Below, piece after piece: positions 1 to 8,479 of a stretch of 64,000 nt of DNA. The DNA lies in the NCBI RefSeq assembly GCF_000293805.1, contig NZ_AMBZ01000002.1, positions 748,501-812,500 of the forward strand, in the 5' to 3' direction. Made by a program: the position numbers and the translations under genes. Position 1 is the first letter of the stretch. Every line of letters begins with the position of its first letter. The stretch comes from Paenibacillus alvei DSM 29. GTDB lineage: Bacteria; Bacillota; Bacilli; Paenibacillales; Paenibacillaceae. The notes under the pieces are model-generated. The model was not told the origin of the DNA. It saw only the letters and a list, made by a program, of their open reading frames with translations, and did no database searches.

Positions 1-405
1 ACCCCGAAGTATAGACGGAAAGAAATCTATAATCAAGTAAGGAAGGACTTAATCGAAATCTTTAAACGCTTATGCAAGTATAAGGGAGTAGAAATTATAG
101 AAGGTCATATGATGCCAGATCATGTACACATGCTGGTAGCAATCCCACCAAAAATTTCAGTATCAGCATTTATGGGATATCTAAAGGGAAAAAGTCGCTA
201 ATGATATTTGAGAAGCACGCGAACCTAAAGTATAAATATGGGAACAGAAAATTTTGGGCAGAAGGATATTATGTGAGTACGGTGGGCTTAAATGAAGCAA
301 CCGTAGCAAAGTCGCGAACAGGGAGCACATGACCAAGCAGTAGATAAATTGAGTGTAAAAGAGTATGAAGATCCATTTAGTGATAGAAGGAACAAAAAGA
401 AGTAA
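1..405 (+). pseudogene. tnpA: IS200-type Y1 transposase TnpA, truncated by window edge and frameshifted twice
   Basis: TnpA is a single-strand HUH transposase that cuts and joins DNA through one tyrosine. Frame 1 reads TPKYRRKEIYNQ onward and includes the metal-binding HUH motif in DHVHMLV. It breaks at about base 195, where one base is missing inside the family sequence GKSSLM. A second frame then reads LMIFEKHANLKYKYGNRKFW and STVGLNEATVAK. A second lesion near 310, about five bases lost, shifts into a third frame ending SVKEYEDPF and the stop at 403-405. That second deletion removes the KYI segment holding the catalytic tyrosine of the YxxxQ motif, so the element cannot move on its own. 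Base composition is more AT-rich than the neighbouring genes. About 20 N-terminal residues lie outside the window. Confidence 0.85.
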
Positions 406-517
406 CCCAGTTTAACTGGTAAGTGAAAGTGACAAATTACACTGAGCCTGAACGGATTTGAGGTCAGGCTAGCGTCTTTAGGCGCAGTTTGGCAACAGGG
501 GGTTATACCCAAGTGCA

Positions 518-540
518 AACCACCCGTTGGACGGGTGGTT
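518..540 (+). repeat. Right-end hairpin of the IS200-type element
   Basis: Perfect 9-bp arms (518-526 and 532-540) enclose a 5-base loop. Hairpins near the ends of IS200/IS605 elements are what TnpA recognises in place of inverted repeats. Confidence 0.6.
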
Positions 541-595
541 CTGATTCCTGAATGAAAGAATTTGTTTTGCAAACCAGCATCATATTGGTGGTTTA

Positions 596-1162
596 CTATA
601 CCGGAGCAGCTTCGGGCTGATACACCATGCAGTGGAATTCACCCATTCCTTCTGGTGTAGGCCGTTCGTAAGTATCTGTAATGAAAAATCCGGCCTTTTG
701 ATAGGCACGAATTGCACGGTTGTTCCAGGTGAGCACCTCGAGGTCGATTTCATCCTCTGGATGACGTTGCGATGCATCGCCCACAATAGCTTGCACGAAC
801 GCAGCACCCATTCCCTTTCCAAGCAGATCGGGCCGCATGCCTAATCCTATGCGAGTAACTCCAACAAGCGGAAAATATTGCGCAAAGCCGATGAGCTCTT
901 CGTTCCGATCCTTAACGGATACATATTGCTTGCGGCGAATATCGGGGTCGCCCATTTCAACGCCAAGCGCCTTCATCTGTTTCCACGGGAGGAATCCATA
1001 CAATTGATAAGGCGGCTCGTATTTCCATGTGCAAATATCCTGTGCATCCTCCTCAGTCATCGGGTGAATACGAAATAATGGTTCTGGATGTGCAGGATGG
1101 TGATGGCCAGACATCGAATGATTATGGTTAGCAGATGCTGATGGATCATGAGGCGAACTCAT
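596..1162 (-). CDS. GNAT-family N-acetyltransferase with a histidine-rich N-terminus
   Basis: This is a predicted acetyl-CoA-dependent N-acetyltransferase of 188 aa; the substrate is unknown. After the variable N-terminus the GNAT fold starts at FRIHPMTEEDA and continues through GLGMRPDLLGKGMG, which fits the acetyl-CoA pyrophosphate loop (motif A, Q/RxxGxG/A), and WNNRAIRAYQKAGF, the typical motif B. I start the gene at 1162 because GGAGGAG lies about 8 bases upstream; an ATG ten codons earlier has no such site. The first 28 residues are unusual, with seven histidines clustered in HNHSMSGHHHPAH. This could be a metal-binding tail, but that is only inference. It is convergent with the left-edge IS and divergent from the sulfurtransferase. 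Confidence 0.8.
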   Translation of the reverse strand: MSSPHDPSASANHNHSMSGHHHPAHPEPLFRIHPMTEEDAQDICTWKYEPPYQLYGFLPWKQMKALGVEMGDPDIRRKQYVSVKDRNEELIGFAQYFPLVGVTRIGLGMRPDLLGKGMGAAFVQAIVGDASQRHPEDEIDLEVLTWNNRAIRAYQKAGFFITDTYERPTPEGMGEFHCMVYQPEAAPV

Positions 1163-1321
1163 TAGTCTGTTCTCCTCCTTCGGGCGATACAAGACTTATC
1201 GCGTGGATTTTCTCCCATTGTGACATGGGGAGAGGAGTTTGGCAAATGGTTGTCTTATCATCTGAGTGACAATGGTTTTTGTTGCATAGGCAAAAGATAT
1301 TTTGATTCGGGAGGTAGGAAC

Positions 1322-2173
1322 ATGCAGGAGTATACGGTGATTATAACAGTGGAGGAAGCTGTGAAGCTGCTTGAAGAAGGGCAGGCGGCAGTAGCGGACT
1401 GCCGTTTTTGGTTAACTGAGCCGGAACGCGGACAGACAGCGTATGAGGAAGGGCATCTACCGGGGGCGTTTTATTTTGATTTGGATCGGGACTTGTCATC
1501 ACCGCGTGAGGTACATGGCGGGCGTCACCCATTACCGGAAATTGGGGAATTGGCGCAGAAGCTTGGAGCGAGCGGCATTGATCGTTCCACGACCGTGATT
1601 GTCTATGATGACCAAGGTGGAGCCATGGCTAGCCGCCTGTGGTGGCTGCTGCAATATATCGGCCATGAAGGCTATGTCTATGTGATGGATGGTGGTTACA
1701 GTGCGTGGGTGGAAGCGGGACATCCTGTGTCGACAGAAGTTCCGGAGTCAGCACCGCTCAGCTATAAACCGCAGGTTCGTCCGGAGATGGTGCTGCATGT
1801 GGACGATATTCGAGAGCGACTGGGACGGCCAGGTGTGGTCATGATTGATTCTCGCGAGCCCGACCGATATGCAGGACGCCTTGAGCCTATTGATGCAAAA
1901 GCAGGTCATATCCCGGGCGCAGTGAACCAATTCTGGCGGAATCGTCTTGACGAAGCGGGACACTGGCTGCCTGTAAAGACGCAACGCGAGCAGTGGAGGC
2001 CGGTCGTGCAGGGAGCGGAGGAAGTAATCGTCTATTGTGGATCGGGTGTGACAGCCTGCCCGAACTTATTATCTTTGTGGCAGACGGGAGTAAAGGGTGC
2101 GAAGCTGTATGCCGGCAGCTGGAGCGATTGGAGTTCCTATGATGATAATCCGATTGCGACGGGGGAAGAGTAA
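1322..2173 (+). CDS. Tandem-rhodanese sulfurtransferase (3-mercaptopyruvate/thiosulfate type)
   Basis: This cytoplasmic enzyme of 283 aa should move sulfane sulfur from thiosulfate or 3-mercaptopyruvate to thiols or cyanide. Two rhodanese domains are present. The N-terminal one (about 5-125) has VYDDQGG and lacks a catalytic Cys. The C-terminal one (about 150-275) carries the active-site loop YCGSGVTAC with nucleophile Cys at about 239. CGSGVT loops are typical of mercaptopyruvate sulfurtransferases, while CRKGVT marks thiosulfate enzymes. The start at 1322 follows a GGGAGG site; a longer open frame back to 1220 lacks one. It is a single gene, although another rhodanese domain occurs in the fusion at 10-12.5 kb. 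Confidence 0.85.
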   Translation: MQEYTVIITVEEAVKLLEEGQAAVADCRFWLTEPERGQTAYEEGHLPGAFYFDLDRDLSSPREVHGGRHPLPEIGELAQKLGASGIDRSTTVIVYDDQGGAMASRLWWLLQYIGHEGYVYVMDGGYSAWVEAGHPVSTEVPESAPLSYKPQVRPEMVLHVDDIRERLGRPGVVMIDSREPDRYAGRLEPIDAKAGHIPGAVNQFWRNRLDEAGHWLPVKTQREQWRPVVQGAEEVIVYCGSGVTACPNLLSLWQTGVKGAKLYAGSWSDWSSYDDNPIATGEE

Positions 2174-2266
2174 GCATCATTGCGCTATTTCTTTATCTCT
2201 TGGGCATATGGCGACGGCGAAGTGAGTCAATCACAGGAAGAATAGGAGTAACCGGCATACGAAGCA

Positions 2267-2296
2267 GCGGTGGAGCAGAGCAGACAGCTCCACCGC
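2267..2296. repeat. Perfect inverted repeat in the 2174-2490 gap
   Basis: Two 10-bp arms (GCGGTGGAGC and its complement) flank a 10-base loop downstream of the sulfurtransferase. There is no T-run, so it is at most a weak terminator or an RNA-stabilising hairpin. A second 6-bp inverted repeat lies at 2402-2422. I see no gene in the 317-base gap. Confidence 0.5.
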
Positions 2297-2490
2297 TAAA
2301 CGTATTGTGCCGCGCTGCCGAAGGTAGCTCGCTACGATAGACACGACAATCAGACCTTATGTATAAGACCGTCTCGAACCTTATTCAGGTGTGGGGGAAA
2401 CGTCCAAATTGTTATATTGGACAGATGTTCGGTAAATAGGATTGCCGGAACGATTAGGCCTTGTTGGATAGCGTAGCGGCAGTATCCGAT

Positions 2491-3396
2491 TCATAATCGC
2501 TCCAATTGCTGAGTAATGTCTTCACAGATGCGATGAGTTTGCAGTGACTTCTCTCCGCTGGATAGGAAATCGTTTCCGCTCTGAATACATTCGATGAAAT
2601 GGTCTATCATGTCAACAAAACCGCGGCGATAGAGAGTCGAGATCCAATCGCCAAAAGTGGAGTGCTGTTCTGAATGATTTGCATATGTTGTGGTGTGAAC
2701 GCAATTCTGGACGACGATCTTGTGCTGACATCCCATGATTTCCAGTCGTTCTTCCGTGATTCCCGTCTGTCGGTTCATCATTCCGAGTCCGGTCGTCTTT
2801 TGGCTCATCAAATTGAGTACTAAGTAATGCAATAACCCATCCTCGACCTTGCCGTTAACCATGATCGTCTCTGGTTTGCCTACATAGTACAGCAGCGTGT
2901 CTACGACGTGAATGAAATCATCAAAAACCGTCTGTCGTACTGGTGAAACGGGGCCAATCCGATTTTTTTGCATGAAGGCTGTTTCGATTGTCGGAATTGT
3001 TTCTTTTGCATTTTTGTACATTGGCATAAACCGGCGGTTAAATCCGACCATAAGCTTCACTTTGTGCTGTTGAGCCAAAGAAACCACTTCCTCTGATTCA
3101 TGTAACGAATAGGCGATGGGCTTATCTATAAATACATGAATTCCTGCAGCGATAAGTTGACGTAAAATATCGACATGCGAATCTGTGGAAGTATGCACGA
3201 AAGCAGCATCGATGTTAGATGAAATTAATTCCTGTACGGTAGAGAACTGGTTTCGGATCCGGTATTGTCGCCCGACCTCATCCACCACTTCTTGATTGCG
3301 GCTGGCAATGGATAGTTCAATATCCGATCGGGTGCCTAGTATAGGCAAATATGCTTTACGTGCTATATCGCCAATACCGATCATGCCGATTTTCAT
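2491..3396 (-). CDS. Gfo/Idh/MocA-family NAD(P)-dependent oxidoreductase
   Basis: This is a predicted dehydrogenase of a sugar, inositol or related polyol, 301 aa. The N-terminal Rossmann domain opens with KIGMIGIGDIARKAYLP, a GxGxxA dinucleotide loop. The family EKP motif appears as DKPIA at about residue 93. The C-terminal half is the mixed alpha/beta substrate domain but is shorter than usual for the family (about 330-350 aa). No transporter or sugar kinase is adjacent, so the substrate cannot be guessed. A second, unrelated member lies at 52 kb. Confidence 0.8.
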   Translation of the reverse strand: MKIGMIGIGDIARKAYLPILGTRSDIELSIASRNQEVVDEVGRQYRIRNQFSTVQELISSNIDAAFVHTSTDSHVDILRQLIAAGIHVFIDKPIAYSLHESEEVVSLAQQHKVKLMVGFNRRFMPMYKNAKETIPTIETAFMQKNRIGPVSPVRQTVFDDFIHVVDTLLYYVGKPETIMVNGKVEDGLLHYLVLNLMSQKTTGLGMMNRQTGITEERLEIMGCQHKIVVQNCVHTTTYANHSEQHSTFGDWISTLYRRGFVDMIDHFIECIQSGNDFLSSGEKSLQTHRICEDITQQLERL

Positions 3397-3449
3397 GATA
3401 AATCCCCCTTCCCTTTCATAACTTGGGATTCCATATTATAAAATACAAC

Positions 3450-3477
3450 ATAGCCTGAGATATAGGTTTCAGGCTAT
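3450..3477 (-). terminator. Terminator of the phosphotransferase-like gene
   Basis: A perfect 9-bp stem (ATAGCCTGA and its complement) lies just past the stop of the minus-strand gene and is followed on that strand by a T-rich GTTGTATTTT. Confidence 0.6.
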
Positions 3478-3501
3478 ATTTTAGTCTAAGCGCGCACGAA
3501 G

Positions 3502-4231
3502 CTACACAATTTTGTTCACGAGGAGTTCTACCTCATCCATCAAATCTGGCACCCACTCGTCTGAACCGGGAATCGTATCCGTTCCGCCATATACGAGCCA
3601 TTTCAGCGTTTTAACAAGCCAGCATAACCCGCCGATGTTCACTTGCCATTTAAGCTGCTCCATAGAGCAATCCTGCTCCATCGCGCTATGAAAGGCGGAC
3701 AGCATCTCTTCTCTAGGTACATGACTATATTCGCGTGCTTCATCAATGAGGCAATGCAAGTCGCCTAGATGGGGGCTAAGATACGAAATCGACCAGTCAA
3801 TCGGCATAATCTGTGTTCCCTGAATGAGCAGGTTTTTCGCATGATAATCATGGTGAACGAGTGTAAGAGGCTGGGTGTGATACAGTCTCTCCAACTGTTG
3901 TGGGAATATGTCATGCAGCTTGCTAAGGGCAGGGCTGCTGCTCCAAATTGTACTTCCCCGCGTCTTCCATAATCATAACTGCACTGCGTTCTGACTCATA
4001 AAAATCAAAAATGCGAGGGGCTACTATATGCAAAGGATTGATGAGACGACGGTAATTGGCTGCTTCTTGAGCCATTTCCTTGCCGCCCCATTTCAATATG
4101 CGAGTTTCCCCTGAACGTAAAGTAATACGGTATACCTCCGAGAGCGCCCACTCTCGTAAAAGAGCCCACTCGGTTACTTCAGCTAATAAAGGTATTTTGG
4201 TGCAATAGGCAGATACGCGTTCTGAAATCAT
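3502..4231 (-). pseudogene. Aminoglycoside-phosphotransferase-like kinase, one frameshift
   Basis: Together the two frames give about 243 aa of an APH/choline-kinase-type phosphotransferase. The first frame (4231 down to 3923) has the N-lobe with ILKWGGKEMAQEA and ends MEDAGKYNLEQQPCP. The second (down to 3502) contains the Brenner motif VHHDYHAKNLL and the metal-binding Asp in PIDWS, so all catalytic residues survive. Removing one C from the CCC run (plus-strand GGG at 3932-3934) joins the frames into a natural NLEQQPALSKLHD. The start at 4231 has an excellent AGGAGGAAG site. It may be a real disruption or a homopolymer error. The true substrate is unknown, and most chromosomal members are not resistance enzymes. 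Confidence 0.8.
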
Positions 4232-4335
4232 ATGCTTCCTCCTGAATGATGGGGGACAACCTTACACAGGAGAATTTTACACGAAAACCCAAAAAATATA
4301 GACTTATAATGGCCGGGTTGATATGATGTTGAATA

Positions 4336-4359
4336 GGGTCTCGATACTTTTCGAGACCC
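4336..4359. repeat. Hairpin in the divergent leader between the phosphotransferase-like gene and the NUDIX gene
   Basis: Perfect 9-bp arms (GGGTCTCGA and its complement) flank a 6-base loop. The stem is followed by ATTTTATGTT on the plus strand, 34 bases before the NUDIX start. It could be a weak attenuator in the NUDIX leader; nothing proves this. Confidence 0.4.
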
Positions 4360-4393
4360 ATTTTATGTTAATTGTGAGTCGGGAGATGAAGAG

Positions 4394-4810
4394 ATGCAGG
4401 GCTATAATGTCATCATGGTTTACAATAAAGAACTCGACAAGTTGCTAATGTGCAAACGAGCAAAAGAGCCGTATAAAGGATTAAGCAACCTAGTAGGTGG
4501 AAAAATAGAGGCTGGCGAAACGGGAATGGAAAGTGCTTATCGGGAGCTGGCAGAAGAAACAAGTATTTCTCAGAAGGACATCACTCTGCATCATTTGATG
4601 GACTTTACGTATCATTATCAAAATTGTTATGTGGAAGTCTATGTAGGCAAGTTGAAGCATGACGTAATGATTCATGGCGATGAGAATGAGCTGTATTGGT
4701 CGGAATTAACCCATAATTTCTTCGATATGGCCTTGTATGCAGGAGAGGGCAATATTGGGCATATGATCGAACAGGTAAATATGTATAAGGACGAGGTTCT
4801 ACGTGATTGA
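4394..4810 (+). CDS. NUDIX hydrolase
   Basis: This enzyme should hydrolyse a nucleoside diphosphate linked to another moiety (138 aa). The NUDIX box is clear: GGKIEAGETGMESAYRELAE, followed by ETSI, matches Gx5Ex7REUxEExGU with Thr in place of the late Gly. The N-terminal YNVIMVYNKELDKLLMCKR is the usual first strand with a hydrophobic run. Substrate specificity cannot be read from the sequence; 8-oxo-dGTP-type cleaning is one possibility. It forms a single-gene unit ending at a bidirectional terminator shared with the MarR gene. Confidence 0.85.
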   Translation: MQGYNVIMVYNKELDKLLMCKRAKEPYKGLSNLVGGKIEAGETGMESAYRELAEETSISQKDITLHHLMDFTYHYQNCYVEVYVGKLKHDVMIHGDENELYWSELTHNFFDMALYAGEGNIGHMIEQVNMYKDEVLRD

Positions 4811-4816
4811 TATGTG

Positions 4817-4863
4817 AAAAGACGAGGGTTTACGCTTTGTTTAGCGTGTTCTCTCGTCTTTTT
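4817..4863. terminator. Bidirectional terminator between NUDIX and MarR genes
   Basis: AAAAGACGAG pairs with CTCGTCTTTT across a 26-base loop. A and T runs on both sides let it work for both convergent genes. Confidence 0.8.
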
Positions 4864-4886
4864 GCAATCCATGAAGTGGGCTGCAC

Positions 4887-5336
4887 TTATTCCTGCTCTC
4901 TATAAAACACTTTAGACTGAAGAATATCTAATGCCCGTTGTATGTCTTTCATGTCTTCTTCAGAAAAATCATCAATTCGCTTAAAAAAACGCTCGCCAAT
5001 CCGCCAAAAGGCCTCGTCCATCATCTTTTGTCCAGTCTCCGAAAGCCGAATCAACTGCTTGCGTCTGTCATCTGCAGCTTCGAATTTTTCACATAGATGC
5101 TTCTCCGTTAATTTCTTGAGCTCACGACTTGTGTTCGGCATAGACATATGCATGCAGTCACTAATTTGGCTCAGGGTAAGGGGTTGGCTAACCGCAATAT
5201 ACTCCAAAATACGATATTGAACGGGCGTAATATCGTCTGGCTTAATGTCCCTCGTTAATTCATGCGTCACTTCGTGCACGGAGGTTGTAAAGCTCACGAA
5301 CTGATGAAAAAGTTCTTTCTTGTCCACAACATTCAC
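4887..5336 (-). CDS. MarR-family transcriptional regulator
   Basis: This 149-aa protein has the winged helix-turn-helix layout of MarR: a helical N-terminus, recognition region LSQISDCMHMSMPNTSRELK, wing EKFEAADDRRKQLIRLSETG, and a C-terminal dimer helix. It is divergent from a flavodoxin-fold quinone reductase, the classic arrangement in which a MarR repressor controls a detoxifying oxidoreductase and itself. Two operator-like palindromes lie in the shared region. The inducer is probably a quinone, electrophile or phenolic compound, which is inference from the partner gene. Cys residues in MHMS-flanking DCM and HLCEK could be redox sensors. Confidence 0.88.
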   Translation of the reverse strand: MNVVDKKELFHQFVSFTTSVHEVTHELTRDIKPDDITPVQYRILEYIAVSQPLTLSQISDCMHMSMPNTSRELKKLTEKHLCEKFEAADDRRKQLIRLSETGQKMMDEAFWRIGERFFKRIDDFSEEDMKDIQRALDILQSKVFYREQE

Positions 5337-5376
5337 CTCTTACCTGAACACAATAGCAAATTAATTGTCAATACAC

Positions 5377-5434
5377 AATTATCATTTGACAACTAAATTG
5401 GCGAGTGTTACTGTTTTGTTATCAAATGATAATT
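5377..5434. promoter_or_regulatory. Paired MarR operator candidates
   Basis: A 17-bp sequence at 5377-5393 returns as its inverted complement at 5418-5434 with one mismatch. Each copy is itself a palindrome: TTATCAAATGATAA has perfect 6-bp half sites, and TTATCATTTGACAA has one mismatch. Two sites 40 bp apart between divergent genes fit a MarR dimer blocking both promoters. Confidence 0.65.
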
Positions 5435-5456
5435 AAACTAAATTGGTGGTGGGAAG

Positions 5457-6044
5457 ATGAATGTATTAATCGTATACACACATCCGAATCATAACAGTCT
5501 GAACTACGCCTTTTTACAACAGGTCATACAAGGATGCAAGGAGAACGAGAACATTGAGGAGATTCAAGTTCTCGATTTATATGAGGAGAGCTTCGATCCG
5601 GTACTGGTGTTTCACAAAACAAAGCGGAGGAGAGATATGCATCTCGATCCAAGCCTAGAGAAGTATCGGGAGCAAATTCGCAAAGCCGATAAATTGGTAT
5701 TCGTGTATCCGATTTGGTGGCTGCGTCCCCCCGCAATGCTGCTCGGATACTTTGATCAATTATTTGCTTCCGATTTTGCATACCGAGATCATGGTGGATT
5801 GCTGCCGGAAGGTCTGCTGAAAGGGAAATCTGTTGTCTGTATATCCACCATGAAAGGCCCGGCCCTGTATCCGTTTTTCTGGTATCGCAATGTACATAAA
5901 GTGTTGATGAAAAGGGCTTTGTTTCAGTATGTAGGCATTAAAGATGTGAAGTTTTTTGAATTTGGAAGTATGGAAAGTTCGAAAGGCAAGCAGGGTAGAA
6001 AAATGAATAAGATTTACCATTATTTTAAATTAATGTCTCGATAA
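5457..6044 (+). CDS. NAD(P)H-dependent quinone/flavin oxidoreductase (flavodoxin_2 fold)
   Basis: This cytoplasmic flavoenzyme of 195 aa is expected to make two-electron reductions of quinones or azo compounds with NAD(P)H. The N-terminus MNVLIVYTHPNHNSLN is the FMN/FAD phosphate-binding strand-loop of the NQO/KefF family. YPIWWLRPPAMLLGYFDQLF is the highly conserved middle motif, and YRDHGG follows as in relatives. It is preceded by GGTGGGAAG and the MarR operators, so expression is likely derepressed by the MarR ligand. It could also be a KefF-like potassium-efflux partner, but no KefC neighbour is present. Confidence 0.85.
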   Translation: MNVLIVYTHPNHNSLNYAFLQQVIQGCKENENIEEIQVLDLYEESFDPVLVFHKTKRRRDMHLDPSLEKYREQIRKADKLVFVYPIWWLRPPAMLLGYFDQLFASDFAYRDHGGLLPEGLLKGKSVVCISTMKGPALYPFFWYRNVHKVLMKRALFQYVGIKDVKFFEFGSMESSKGKQGRKMNKIYHYFKLMSR

Positions 6045-6171
6045 GTGGCTGAGTATGGTTCATATTGTTACGGATAACGAATAAATTAGTAAGTTTTGAA
6101 TGTCCCTATACAGTGGACTGTAATGTGAAAATTAACCCGCTGTAAATTATAAATGAGGAGGTTCAATTCTT

Positions 6172-7611
6172 ATGAGATCGCTTGAATTGTTGTCAGTCGT
6201 GATGAATATTCTATTGCTTGGCTGGCTGATATTTGCAAGGAACAAAACGAATCGGATGCTGTTCATTGGTTTCGACATATCTGCGTTATTGGTGCTCATA
6301 CATGGGTTCGTCGAAGGAATGCGGTGGCAGATGATTCCGGTCTACGTGATAACGTTTCTTCCGATCTGTATCCTTGCAGCAAGGTATCTGCTCAAGTCTG
6401 AGGGGGTTGTAGGAAAGAGGTCCGTAATTAGGCAAATTGTTATGATAACACTGGCAGTTCTATATTCTTATTTCGCAGTGTCTCTTCCCCTTTGGTACCC
6501 GGTGTTTACCTTTGAGAAGCCTTCAGGCCCGTACAAGATTGGGACAGTGACATATGATTGGAAGGATAGCCAGCGAGAGGAAACGATTAAACCCAAATCA
6601 GGCGATAAGCGCGAACTGATGGTACAAATTTGGTATCCGGCTAGTTCGACTGCAAAGGGGAAAACGGCTCCCTATGTACCTGCTTCGGATGTTTTCGAAA
6701 ATGCGTACAGTCAAAACTTTGATATGCATAAAATGTTATTCACAAGTATGAAATACGTTAAAACGCACGCGATCGAAAATGCGGAAATATCCGATAAAGA
6801 AGCGACATATCCAGTACTTCTGTTTTCTCACGGCATGGGTGGGCATAAAAGCCATAATACTTTTCAGATTGAACAATTGGTCAGCTATGGGTATATCGTT
6901 GTGGGCATCGATCACACGTATAATAGCATTGCATCGGTGTTCGATGACGGCCGCGTTGCGAATTTTATTCCCCAGGATCCGTCAGTTGGGCACTTGGATG
7001 AATTGAATAAGGTATGGGTGGATGACGCCAAATTTGTGCTCAATCAAGTGGAGAAGCTGGCGAATGGTGATCCAGACCATCGCTTTACAGGAAGAATGGA
7101 TATGAAAAATGTCGGTATGTTCGGTCATTCCTATGGTGGAGCAACCAGTGTTCAAATGCTGATGTCTGACGCTAGAATTAAGGCAGCAATTAATTTGGAC
7201 GGGGGCTTATTTGGTCAGCTTCGGATTCCGGAAGGCGGGGTGAAGAAGCCGTTGTTGATGATAAGTGCGGATAGAACGCTTGCCGGTGCAAACCAAATAG
7301 CCGCTGCTGAAGGTACAACGAGAAAAGCTTTAAACAAGTACTTTGGTGACATATTTGAACGTTATAAGCATGTTGCAGAGGGAGGAAACTACTGGATGAA
7401 AATAAAAAACATGGATCATTTAGCCTTCTGTGACATGTATTTGATATCGCCTTTACTCGAAAATACAGTAGGGGTTAATCTGCGTCCTGCACATCGTCTC
7501 ATTAACGAGTATTCGCTCGATTTTTTTAACCATTACTTAAAGGGACGACCATTTGAGAAGTTGGAACAGAGTATCGGAGACAATCCGGAGTTTTCATTGG
7601 AGAAGGGATAA
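6172..7611 (+). CDS. Membrane-anchored alpha/beta hydrolase, PAF-acetylhydrolase-like
   Basis: This 479-aa protein has about four N-terminal membrane segments (roughly 5-107) followed by an extracytoplasmic or membrane-facing hydrolase. The catalytic part resembles PAF acetylhydrolase isoform II/dienelactone hydrolase-type lipases: LLFSHGMGGHKS forms the oxyanion region, GMFGHSYGGATS carries the nucleophile Ser in GxSxG, NLDGG follows the next strand, and MDHLAFCD supplies the probable His. The substrate may be a short-chain ester or oxidised phospholipid. It is preceded by AGGAGG 9 bases before the ATG and is not obviously co-transcribed with the quinone reductase, 127 bases upstream. Confidence 0.82.
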   Translation: MRSLELLSVVMNILLLGWLIFARNKTNRMLFIGFDISALLVLIHGFVEGMRWQMIPVYVITFLPICILAARYLLKSEGVVGKRSVIRQIVMITLAVLYSYFAVSLPLWYPVFTFEKPSGPYKIGTVTYDWKDSQREETIKPKSGDKRELMVQIWYPASSTAKGKTAPYVPASDVFENAYSQNFDMHKMLFTSMKYVKTHAIENAEISDKEATYPVLLFSHGMGGHKSHNTFQIEQLVSYGYIVVGIDHTYNSIASVFDDGRVANFIPQDPSVGHLDELNKVWVDDAKFVLNQVEKLANGDPDHRFTGRMDMKNVGMFGHSYGGATSVQMLMSDARIKAAINLDGGLFGQLRIPEGGVKKPLLMISADRTLAGANQIAAAEGTTRKALNKYFGDIFERYKHVAEGGNYWMKIKNMDHLAFCDMYLISPLLENTVGVNLRPAHRLINEYSLDFFNHYLKGRPFEKLEQSIGDNPEFSLEKG

Positions 7612-7655
7612 GACTGATTGAATCAGCACGCATTAAAGACACTACATTTCATTAA

Positions 7656-7684
7656 TTTACCAAATATATGGTTCATGATATAAT
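7656..7684 (+). promoter_or_regulatory. Sigma-A-type promoter for the GNAT gene at 7807
   Basis: TTTACC is separated by 17 bp from a perfect TATAAT. The resulting leader would be about 115 bases; no leader ORF is visible in it. Confidence 0.55.
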
Positions 7685-7806
7685 CCATGACTAGGAAGGG
7701 AATGAGAACCATGTAATCGCTAACAGTAATAGGGTTGATTTATGCTCAAGATCTCCGCCCTCGTATGAGGAAATGAGTGGACAGCATCTAATGAGGAGGA
7801 GCGAGT

Positions 7807-8358
7807 ATGGTATATCATATTTGGGAAGGGAAAAGGGTCAGATTGCGATCCATTGTCGCCAGCGATTGGGAGAATTTCCACGCCAATGATTATGATACGG
7901 AGATTGCCCGATTATGCGATGAGGTTCATTTTCCCAGATCCGAAGAAGGTGCTCGATTATGGACGGAACAGCGGGCGGCTGCAGCGCCGGAAGGCGATCA
8001 GTTTCGGTTTGCCATTGAAACGCTTGCGGGTGAAATGGTGGGCGGAATGAACGCGCATGGCGTGGATAAGCGAAATGGCACATTCAAATATGGCGTGTCG
8101 ATATTCCGAGAGCATTGGCGCAAGGGTTATGCTTCGGATGCGATTCAGGTATTGCTGCGCTACTATTTCGAAGAACTGCGTTATCACAAGGTGACTGCGC
8201 ATGTATATGCATATAATGAAGCATCAATTTCAATGCATGAGCGTCTAGGGTTCCGGCAGGAAGGAAGACTGAGAGATATGGTCTTTACGAAGGGGCAATA
8301 CTACGATGAGCTCATTTTTGGCTTAGTTCGTAGTGAATACGATGCCCTGCAAAAGTGA
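7807..8358 (+). CDS. GNAT acetyltransferase, RimJ/RimL-like
   Basis: This predicted N-acetyltransferase has 183 aa. It opens with the RimL-type GKRVRLRSIVASDWENF. The acetyl-CoA loop is REHWRKGYASDAIQ (motif A), and the C-terminal ASISMHERLGFRQEGRLRD is the standard motif B plus the following strand of the RimJ/L group, which modify protein N-termini, aminoglycosides or amino sugars. The exact acceptor is unknown. AGGAGGAGCGAGT gives a near-ideal ribosome site. It ends before a terminator and is convergent with the GNAT-TPR gene. Confidence 0.87.
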   Translation: MVYHIWEGKRVRLRSIVASDWENFHANDYDTEIARLCDEVHFPRSEEGARLWTEQRAAAAPEGDQFRFAIETLAGEMVGGMNAHGVDKRNGTFKYGVSIFREHWRKGYASDAIQVLLRYYFEELRYHKVTAHVYAYNEASISMHERLGFRQEGRLRDMVFTKGQYYDELIFGLVRSEYDALQK

Positions 8359-8396
8359 GTTGATCAATTTGTATGAACGATTCCTTATAAATAGGG

Positions 8397-8443
8397 AAGC
8401 CATAGAGTGTCCGCCTGTTAAAGGCAGAGCTCCATGGCTTTTT
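8397..8443 (+). terminator. Terminator downstream of the RimJ/L-like gene
   Basis: AAGCCATAGAG pairs imperfectly with CTCCATGGCTT and runs into TTTTTGTG. Confidence 0.65.
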
Positions 8444-8479
8444 GTGTTTGGAAAGCAATCGCGTATATCTAGGGGCAGC

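Larger units (their letters stand above)
1..545 (+). mobile_element. Decayed IS200-type insertion sequence, left end outside window
   Basis: This stretch holds the 3' part of an IS200/IS605-superfamily element: the broken TnpA gene, a non-coding tail of about 140 bases, and a perfect 9-bp hairpin at 518-540 of the kind these elements carry near their right end. There are no terminal inverted repeats or target duplications, as expected for this family. The exact right tip is not certain; I place it just after the hairpin. No TnpB accessory gene is visible. The left end lies before base 1. Confidence 0.75.
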
